A stretch of 64,000 bases of DNA from Lineus longissimus (Eukaryota > Nemertea > Pilidiophora > Heteronemertea > Lineidae), in assembly GCF_910592395.1 (NCBI RefSeq), contig NC_088324.1, positions 9,636,953 through 9,700,952 on the forward strand, given 5' to 3'. The first letter of the stretch is position 1, and the number at the start of each line of letters is the position of its first letter. The position numbers and the translations under genes are program-made. Below, in pieces: positions 57,311-64,000 of the stretch. A model generated the notes under the pieces. That model saw only the letters and a program-made list of their open reading frames with translations. It did not search any database and was not told the DNA's origin.

Positions 57311-58411
57311 TTAGGTGCATTTTCTTCCACAGTTGAAAACTTTCTTCAATTCCTCCTGGTAAAATTCTAGCGATATCATATAAATAATGAAATTAACTCC
57401 GTAATTGACTGTAGTGAGTGCTGTAGTGAAACTTCCCAACTCAGTCAAAAAATCAATGTAGGCTAAACTACGTCCTTGAAAACCTGTGACCGACTCATAA
57501 AAGTAAAAGGCCCATGTTCCAACAAACGGCGACAGAAGTATGACATATGTTATCGATACTGCGAGAAGATTAATCAAACACCGCATCTCCTTCTTTGACA
57601 TGGTTTGGCCCTTTGAACCGGATCTTAGTGTTTTGTCCTTTGAGCGTATTCCGATTATGATGATGGTGTTCAAAACACAAATGATGATTGAAGGCCCTAC
57701 TTGTATCAAAGTGAAAACTTGTACAGCAGCTGTGACTAGGAACCAACTTGGCTGTTCAGAAGGCTCGAAATGGCACTGGGGTCTGTAGGGCCTACCAGTG
57801 GGCAACTTATCAAGAATTCTGTTAACATACGCCATGTCGATCCAAAGAATTAGGGAACTTATGACAAGAAAAATGAGGACAAGCTTTCTTCGTTTAGGAG
57901 TGGCGATACTGGCTATTTTCAGTGGAAACAAAACCGCAATGGTTCTTTCCACAGAAAATGCAATGATTATCCAAGCGGACATGAACTGGCAATTAAACCA
58001 GACATAGGTCGAGATTTTACATTCGATATTAGTCGGGTTTAAAGATAGGACTATTCGACGGTTAGACATATAATAGATGCTTAGCTGCTGATTGATATCA
58101 TAGTTGCAAGCGAGGTTACCCAGGTCGGATACTGCCAGACATCCAAGATAGACGGCGCTAGCGTTGTCCCTCTTTCTCTGGCGAATGAAGATAACTATAC
58201 TCATGATGTTCCCTAAAATACCAACATTCATGAAAATTATTACGAGATATCCGCCAAATACTGCGACAAATTCATAGAAGGAATCAAAGTTTGTCAGATC
58301 TTCAACAATGTCAGATGTCGATAAGGCAATCGAGGTGTTGTCACTTTCTTGTGTCATTCCACCAAGTGTGTTTCCGATGTTTGTTCCGTTTGGGTTGGAT
58401 TCCGTTTGCAT
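57311..58411 (-). CDS. Class A GPCR, array copy 3, 366 aa, intronless
   Basis: The ATG start MQTESNPNGT is at the conserved site. TM1-2, TM5-7 and the tail are almost identical to copies 1 and 2. Two patches stand out: extracellular loop 1 (NYDINQQ..LSLNPTNIECK) and TM4 to extracellular loop 2 (KLVLIFLVISSLILWIDMAY then VNRILDKLPTGRPYRPQCHF). TM7 reads NFIIY, again with Phe in the Pro position. Concentrated change on the extracellular side suggests altered ligand recognition or a gene-conversion boundary. Confidence 0.9.
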   Translation of the reverse strand: MQTESNPNGTNIGNTLGGMTQESDNTSIALSTSDIVEDLTNFDSFYEFVAVFGGYLVIIFMNVGILGNIMSIVIFIRQRKRDNASAVYLGCLAVSDLGNLACNYDINQQLSIYYMSNRRIVLSLNPTNIECKISTYVWFNCQFMSAWIIIAFSVERTIAVLFPLKIASIATPKRRKLVLIFLVISSLILWIDMAYVNRILDKLPTGRPYRPQCHFEPSEQPSWFLVTAAVQVFTLIQVGPSIIICVLNTIIIIGIRSKDKTLRSGSKGQTMSKKEMRCLINLLAVSITYVILLSPFVGTWAFYFYESVTGFQGRSLAYIDFLTELGSFTTALTTVNYGVNFIIYMISLEFYQEELKKVFNCGRKCT

Positions 58412-58848
58412 GTTTTCAGATGGGTTGGTTCCCACAAAGTTTTAAGCCGTATGCATATATATGTAACCTGCCATAAACCACCTGAATTCATCCTACTGCA
58501 TTCACTCATACGAACGATGATTGCTTGAAGTCAATTGAGTGTTGTCGGTTGATACTCTGACCAAAAGAACCAATGCGTGTTCATCTGGCTCAGAACGCAA
58601 TTTGAAGCATCTCCAATCATTCTAGTAATTTGTCCGCATGGAAAAAAAGTCTCAACAAGCTTCCTGTTACCTGAAAATGTTCTGAGGAAAAAGTTGTTAT
58701 TTTTGTTACATCTCCATAATGATATTCCCGTAGGCTATTCTGTGAACATGAGTTTTCAGAAGCATGTCATGCACATCATGGAAATTTCTTGTTGGCCTTT
58801 TGCTTAATGTAGGTTTTCTGTCACAGAAGAATTGATTTGGGCTGTCGG

Positions 58849-58920
58849 AGCGGCACAGTTTAACCATCAATGCCTGTCACATCTGAGGCACCGGGTTGGA
58901 TTCCCAGTCAGTCCTGGTGT
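58849..58920 (+). repeat. tRNA-derived SINE in GPCR spacer 3
   Basis: gggctgtcggagcggcacag with the B-box region caccgggttggattcccagt (one base away from the consensus seen in spacer 1). Confidence 0.55.
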
Positions 58921-59962
58921 ACTCAGGTAACAGAAAGGGGGACTCGATATTTATTGTTCATTGATGGCGCCGTGGTAGAATCTATGACGATTATCACAAA
59001 CCTTGTTGTACAGCAGATCCCATCATAGACCAAATGATAGCCCATCGTAGATTCTATGATGGTCCATCGTAGATTCTATGATGGGAGTTCCCTCATAGAT
59101 CTGATGAAGATTGATTTCATCGAAATGCGTTTGAGCATCAAAGTATAAACCCTCTGGGAAACCCTTCTGGGAAATAAGAGTAATTCACTAGCAATTTCAA
59201 TATAAATTCTTCAAAAATTCTATAACAGATTCCATCAAAGAAGCAAAACTGGACTTGTGGTAGATGTAGATACGTCCATTTGTTTCCTTCAATGACTTAA
59301 TGATGGGGATTCTCCATCATAGATTCATCGATGAAGATTCTCTATCATAGATGGCTCATGGTAGAATCTATTCCTTTGGGATTCTCTGAGACAGCATAGG
59401 TTTCCTCCAAGTTTTCCTCCGAAATTGTATCTCGAATCGCCTTGTTTACGGAGCTGATAATGTCCTCCCTGTACTTGACCTCTCCCAATTCATATCTATG
59501 ATCAATAAAAAACTAACTCAAAAGAAATCGGACCAGTAGTTCGCCCTCCAGAGCCCCAAATGATGATGGGATATACACCCAGGACAGGTTTGAAGGGGTT
59601 GGCTCACTGTAGAAGTTAAAAGCATTTGAATTGCTCCTGGTATTTCTAGTAGCCAGAGAGGCATGTTTTACAAAGACATCTGTTCTTGTACACGAGGTGA
59701 TTCCACTGAATGAAGATTTGATGTGAAATGGAAGACCTCTTCTTTGTGGGATGTTATAGAAAAAGTATCAGGGATGTCAAATTTATGATTTGTGGCAGAT
59801 TTCAGCCTTTTCCCTCTTACCCAATAGTAAATTTGATAGTGTGAATGGAAAGATCTGATTCAACTTTCTGTTGATCTTCAATTTTTCGAAAAAATTGGAC
59901 CAAAAGTAAGCACTTTAGAAGCTTTTTATGCAAATGAATGTTAATCAAAGGACATGATTTTT
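58921..59962. other. GPCR spacer 3, shared part
   Basis: It repeats the palindrome-rich module (59020-59360) and the direct-orientation tagcataggtttcctcc module (59393-59480), matching spacer 1. After about 59800 the sequence is no longer shared. No gene. Confidence 0.5.
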
Positions 59963-60016
59963 AGCTCAGCTGAAAAGCTGAGCTATTCATATGAGTAAAT
60001 GGTAGAATGAGTGTCC

Positions 60017-60087
<71 letters not shown>

Positions 60088-60088
60088 C
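59963..60088. repeat. AGCTCAGCT hairpin followed by a (GTCT)n microsatellite
   Basis: agctcagctgaaaagctgagct (59963-59984, here split as agctcagctga and aagctgagct) is a hairpin. A pure gtct tract of about 74 bases follows (60015-60088). Similar hairpin text (ctcagctgag) and a second palindrome aggcccttgggcct lie at 63789-63816, so the two could mark the ends of one large insertion that expanded spacer 3. Confidence 0.55.
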
Positions 60089-60419
60089 GTTAAACAGGCA
60101 CGTTTCAAAACTATGGCGGATAGGCGATAGATTTTCCCTCTGAGGCGTTGAGACCCTTCAGGACTCCTGAATAGACCAAATGTGGGTCCGGCAGGATGAG
60201 CGGTTTGGCCACTAGGTGGCACCGAGCGAAATTTTCCAAAAACTTTTCCAGCAGCTGATTTCTCAGTTGGGGATCATGAATCAAATCTAATTTTATAGAG
60301 CAAAGCTTTCTCTTTCATTATCAATAGGCGTAGTTCATGAATTTCTCACCAGGTGGTGTTACTGGCGCAATTTAGTGAGCACCCTCCAAGAAGAGCATTT
60401 TAAATTTCGCGCGAGTTAT

Positions 60420-60487
60420 CCCACGTCCAATCACACGTGCAGCGAACGTCACGTCTCGAGTCTGCGCAGTTCAGACGTAAGGAGACC
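60420..60487 (+). promoter_or_regulatory. Candidate promoter of the 60-aa gene
   Basis: ccaatcacacgtgcagcg holds a CCAAT box overlapping an E-box CACGTG, followed by cgtcacgtc and tgcgcagt before the start codon at 60488. No TATA box is seen. Confidence 0.35.
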
Positions 60488-61272
60488 ATGCTATGGAATA
60501 GATCGCGTTCTGTCAATTCAGAGGTAAGTTCTCATTAAATTCACAATTTCATAGGCGATAATATTTGGCTGCTTGTGTTATTGCATGTTGATGACATTAG
60601 GGAAGGCTTGGATTGTTTAATTGGATGTGATTAATTTGAAATAGTTCGTCGACGATCGTTGAAAAACGATCTGCGAAATGCAGCTTGGTTGGTCTGAGAA
60701 ACGATGTCAAAGTCCGGCTTTAAATCATGGATTTCTCAACAAATAACTCTTGTCACATAGCAGAACTAATGTGAATAAACAAGACAATAATAAACATCGT
60801 TCTGATATCATCGGGTAAGGTTGCCAATGTACATAAACAGTGTAATTGAGGATCGACTCCAGCGATTTGAAATGTCAACAAACAATAAATGCGATAGCTG
60901 ATACACACTGACACTTGCACACTGTACATAGCACAATGCTTCAAACGGGGCCGATTCATCACTCTTATCACAATGTATTCCCAATCATATCAATGAACTT
61001 CCTTGATCATTCGGCCCTAGCGCCTTATCAGTTGTTGTTGGCCTTGTATTTTGATATAAAACTTGGCTAGCTTACTTACCTATTCTATCAAAATAAAAAT
61101 GTTATCTCCTCATCATGTTTTGCAGGACAGGAATGATCTGCAGCTGCATTTGAACATATTTGGTGACCACATCTCAAAGATGACCAAGAGAGAGGATCGA
61201 GCTATGACTTTGCACATCCCATCGACTTCGGTGTTCACCAGTGCAATCATCAGAAGAGCCAGGCAATTCTAG
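60488..61272 (+). CDS. Small two-exon gene candidate, 60 aa, unidentified
   Basis: Exon 1 60488-60523 (MLWNRSRSVNSE) ends at a consensus donor GAG/gtaagt. Exon 2 61126-61272 starts after ttttgcag and reads in frame to TAG: DRNDLQLHLNIFGDHISKMT followed by KREDRAMTLHIPSTSVFTSA and IIRRARQF. AATAAA follows at 61317-61322, 45 bases past the stop. The promoter-like cluster, the good splice sites and the poly(A) signal agree with each other. The protein is basic, with no signal peptide, membrane segment or known motif. I do not recognise it. It may belong to a mobile element, since it lies inside the expanded spacer. Confidence 0.5.
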
Positions 61273-61316
61273 TATTCAAGTATTTCATTCTGTAATACTT
61301 ACCTCAAAATTTACTA

Positions 61317-61322
61317 AATAAA
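61317..61322 (+). terminator. Poly(A) signal of the 60-aa gene candidate
   Basis: AATAAA 45 bases after the TAG stop. Confidence 0.45.
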
Positions 61323-61722
61323 GAAAACCACATGTGGCAGTTGGTTAAAAAAATCAAGTCTATCTGTTTAAAGTTTTTACTTGCTATCATTATTATCAAC
61401 ATTTCAATGGTGGCATTCTGCTAAGGTTTGTTAAGAGTTTCACTTGACTTAAGCAGGGTGTACACTAGTAAAATATTAGCAACATTTTACCAACATTTTA
61501 CCAACATTTTACCAACATTTTACCAACATTTTACCAACATTTTACCAACATTTTACCAACATTTTACCAACATTTTACCAACATTTTTACAACAATTTTG
61601 CAACAAGCCCTTCAAGGCCCTGTGTTCACTAGCAACAAATTAGCAACATTTTTACAACATGTTGGTAAATTGTTGCAAACTTTTTAGTGGGAACAAAGGG
61701 AAATAGGTATTTTGGAGGGAAA

Positions 61723-61851
61723 ATGGATGATTCCAAGGAGAGAAGATGTGTTTTGAGTGCTTCTGCAGCAATTTTAGCTGTCATTCTTGAGAGACGGAAG
61801 AGGCGGCGAAATAACCAAAGAGAATATGGACCAGGCCCTGGATCAAAATGA
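61723..61851 (+). pseudogene. Transposase N-terminal remnant (Harbinger-like), 42 aa
   Basis: MDDSKERRCVLSASAAILAV then ILERRKRRRNNQREYGPGPG, stop at TGA. A small hydrophobic helix followed by an Arg cluster is the usual beginning of PIF/Harbinger nuclease proteins. The catalytic DDE domain is absent, so the element is non-autonomous. The identification rests on general pattern only. Confidence 0.35.
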
Positions 61852-61884
61852 GGGTGGATGATGGGGCATACCACTGCCTGTTAA

Positions 61885-62891
61885 GGCCGCGTATCCATAG
61901 GGTATGCCCTTGTGTAGTGTGGCGTTATGGCGTAACAGCCTTGTGACCTGGCACTATAGCTGCGCTTACACCACGATATATTGGTGGACCAATTGCACTT
62001 ACACCACCACATTGCCGCGACAAATTGGTTCGGCAATCCATTGCCGATACAAATTGCCGAGCGAATTTGTCCCACCAAGCTTGATGGTCCAAATCGCCCG
62101 GCTTGTTAAAAGCTCGGCTTTGTCGTGGTGTACGCGCAAATGGATCGGCAATTAGCTAGTTAGATGGTTCGGCTCCAGGCGGCGCTTTCAAAATGGCGCT
62201 TTCTGCCAAGGCTTTCTGCGTTCTGCTTATTGTTTGCGCGCCATCTGTAGCCGGATTTTATAACTAGCTGCAGCGCTGGTGTAAGCGCTTGGTGGATTTT
62301 CGATGGTGCGGCATTGGTTCCCGAACCAAGATTGGTGGTCCATTTTCAGGTGGTGTAAGTGCGGCTTATGCCCTGCGTCTCCATTGGATATTCCTTTTTG
62401 GTCATGTAGGCCTTTGTAGTCCTCATTTCGCAGCAGTCAATCGCGTTTATCCGCACGCTGTCATTATTTCAGAAGACAATTTCTTATGAATATTGAAAAT
62501 GAAAATACAAGTAACTTGTATTTTCACTTGCAACATCAAATTGACATGTACATGTATATAAAACCTGACTTTTAAGCAACAAATTACAGGTTCGTGCTTG
62601 TTATGATAATCATCAGTTTCGGGGTCCCAGAGTAGTTCCCGTTGATGAACCTCTTGAATTAATTTCGCCTCAGACATTGCTTCCGTGTTGTTCCCTCGCA
62701 AAAGAATGGACATGTTCAATCCCAATATGGGCCTATATTCCCAATCCACAGTGCATATGCCCGCAATGTGACACGGCATAACCTATGGGAACGATCAATA
62801 ACACCAACGAAGGTTCATTGTCCGTGTGGCGCGCCAGGCGGTAAAAAGGGAATGTTGTGCAGGGCACGGAACAGCCTATGGATACGCAGCC
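61885..62891. mobile_element. Middle PIF/Harbinger-like element, 1007 bp
   Basis: Termini ggccgcgtatccatag and ctatggatacgcagcc are inverse with one mismatch. taa flanks both (61882-61884, 62892-62894). It is inserted in the 1788-bp element and itself contains the 409-bp element. No coding region. Confidence 0.8.
61958..62366. mobile_element. Inner MITE, 409 bp
   Basis: Termini agctgcgcttacaccac and gtggtgtaagtgcggct are inverse with two mismatches. tat flanks both (61955-61957, 62367-62369). Inner attggtggaccaatt-like text is also mirrored near 62330 (attggtggtccatt). Inserted in the 1007-bp element. Confidence 0.8.
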
Positions 62892-63242
62892 TAAAGGAGT
62901 TGCGGCTGACTGACAAGCCGTCATACAAAAACTTCTAGAAAAGGTTTCATCACCCTACGAAGCAAGACACTCACTTGAGAGTTGCTATACCTGCTTCTTG
63001 TTCAAGTCACATGAACTCCGGTAGATCACATGACGCAAATCCTATTTCTGATTGGCTGAAGAGTTTGCAACATTTTTACAACATGCAACAAAGAATTGCA
63101 TTGCATTTAATTTGCAACAATTTTACAACATGTTGTAAGACGCGTTTTGCTCTGTACACACTACGCAACATTTTTGCAACATTTGTTGCAACTGGAAATG
63201 TAAAAATGTTGCTAATATTTTACTAGTGTACACAGGCCTTTA

Positions 63243-63892
63243 GGCAATAATGTTACCCTTTTAGTTAGGGAAACTGGTGCCTTCTGCATTAGGTGGACCC
63301 CACTTACTCATCTGTCAGACCGGCCTCACACGTCGGCAGTAGAGTTTAAGGTCCAGTCTGCGAGATTTACCCATTTCTACCCAGCCAAAAGCGGGTGATT
63401 GGGCTAGTCTCTCCATGTGATTCAATTCGCATGGATTCTTGTGTCCCGGTGCTGAAAGGATCCCTCCACAAGGGCAGACTACATCCGGTGGCACTGAAGT
63501 ATGGAAGAAAGACAGAAGACGACCAATTTGCGAAAAGGATCATCATCATCATCATCATGGTAACAGCTGAGGATGAATCATGTTGCTGTGTGTAGAATTG
63601 ATGGTCCAATATAGGTTAGGTTATCTGTTTGCGCACACATTGCAAGGGTGGAGCTTGATTGAAGTAGATTGCGCCAGTCTACCGCAATTCACTGTTACAC
63701 ATCCAGAAGCTATTATCCTTAGGCTTTGAGTCCTTAGTTTAGTAGAGTTTGACGAGTAATGTAATATATACGAACAACGCAGCAACAACTCAGCTGAGCG
63801 CCAGGCCCTTGGGCCTCTTGTTCCAAGAAAATGATTTCAAACTTTTTGCCTCAGCTCATTGGCATTCTGCAGTATGCACCAGCATTCCTAAA
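63243..63892. other. Spacer between the nested transposons and GPCR copy 4
   Basis: It has a short (atc)n run (63538-63558) and the double palindrome ctcagctgag / aggcccttgggcct at 63789-63816. The sequence regains similarity to the other GPCR 3' flanks at agtatgcaccagcatt (about 63871). No gene. Confidence 0.5.
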
Positions 63893-64000
63893 TTAGATGC
63901 GTTTTCTTCCACAGTGGAAAAATTTCTTCAATTCCTCCTGGTAAAATTTGAGCGATATTGTATAAATCACGAAATTAACTCCGTAATTGACTGTAGTGAG
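63893..64000 (-). CDS. Class A GPCR, array copy 4, C-terminal 35 aa (cut by window edge)
   Basis: Minus-strand codons read LTTVNYGVNFVIYTISLKFY and end QEELKKFFHCGRKRI before TAA. This is the TM7 and tail segment of the same receptor family with its own substitutions (LKF for LEF, FHC for FNC, KRI for KCI/KCT). The NFVIY form of NPxxY is kept. The rest of the gene lies beyond base 64000. Confidence 0.9.
   Translation of the reverse strand, partial: LTTVNYGVNFVIYTISLKFYQEELKKFFHCGRKRI

Larger units (their letters stand above)
61452..63239. mobile_element. Outer PIF/Harbinger-like element, 1788 bp, of a three-level nest
   Basis: Termini gtgtacactagtaaaatatt (left, from about 61458) and aatattttactagtgtacac (right, to 63233) are perfect inverse repeats that extend inward through agcaacattt. 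tta flanks both ends (61449-61451, 63240-63242). Subterminal arrays repeat the 11-bp unit caacattttac (61481-61590) and caacatttttac-like units near the right end. A short frame at 61723-61851 resembles the start of a Harbinger nuclease. The rest of the interior is occupied by the next nested element. Confidence 0.85.

Noticed and set aside
61428-61643. 71-codon frame with FTNILPTFYQH repeats
   Set aside because: It is a translation of the 11-bp caacattttac subterminal repeat of the 1788-bp transposon.

Overview
The window is nuclear DNA of an animal, not a prokaryote. Genes are split by introns with consensus GT..AG junctions, coding exons cover only a small part of the sequence, and most of the rest is repeats and transposon debris. 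The interstitial TTAGGG tract near 13.38 kb, the tRNA- and 5S-rRNA-like SINE pieces, the many tacatgta palindromes and the protein families (TRAF, EVI5-type TBC, S1 protease fold, class A GPCR) fit a marine invertebrate bilaterian (deuterostome or lophotrochozoan). I cannot name the species from sequence alone.

Layout. 1-17.4 kb holds no gene that I can identify. It is an accessory stretch of foldback elements and MITEs, a 58-bp-period minisatellite (10.7-12.0 kb), homopolymer tracts and inverted repeats. 17.47-26.37 kb (+) is a complete seven-coding-exon TRAF adaptor gene (481 aa: RING, zinc fingers, coiled coil, TRAF/MATH domain). 30.82-33.91 kb (+) is a complete six-exon secreted S1 serine-protease homologue (274 aa) whose catalytic Ser is Ala. 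35.07-37.75 kb (+) is a five-exon secreted, very basic protein (162 aa) with a seven-Cys middle region and a proline-free Gly-X-Y tail. 38.4-42.3 kb is repeat-rich: a pair of ~290-bp direct repeats, a ~1.7-kb palindrome, a LINE 3' end and a pogo-like MITE. 43.5-51.04 kb (+) is the 5' part of an EVI5-type TBC-domain Rab GAP. Its last visible exon ends at a splice donor, so the gene must continue.

52.5-64.0 kb is a tandem array of at least four intronless class A GPCR genes on the minus strand (three complete, the fourth cut by the window edge). They share duplicated 5' flanks, each carrying a tRNA-like SINE. The array lies downstream of the last visible TBC exon and may sit inside an intron of that gene. 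The spacer between GPCR copies 3 and 4 is expanded by a small two-exon candidate gene (60 aa) and by three inverted-repeat transposons nested one inside another (61.45-63.24 kb), each with its own 3-bp target duplication, as in PIF/Harbinger.

Functionally the window mixes intracellular signalling (TRAF), membrane traffic (TBC Rab GAP), secreted extracellular proteins (dead protease homologue and basic Cys/Gly protein, same strand, about 1.15 kb apart) and peptide-receptor-like GPCRs. Nothing in the sequence shows that they form one pathway. Exon structures were assembled by hand from splice consensus, reading phase and domain continuity; all three complete multi-exon models close without a frameshift.
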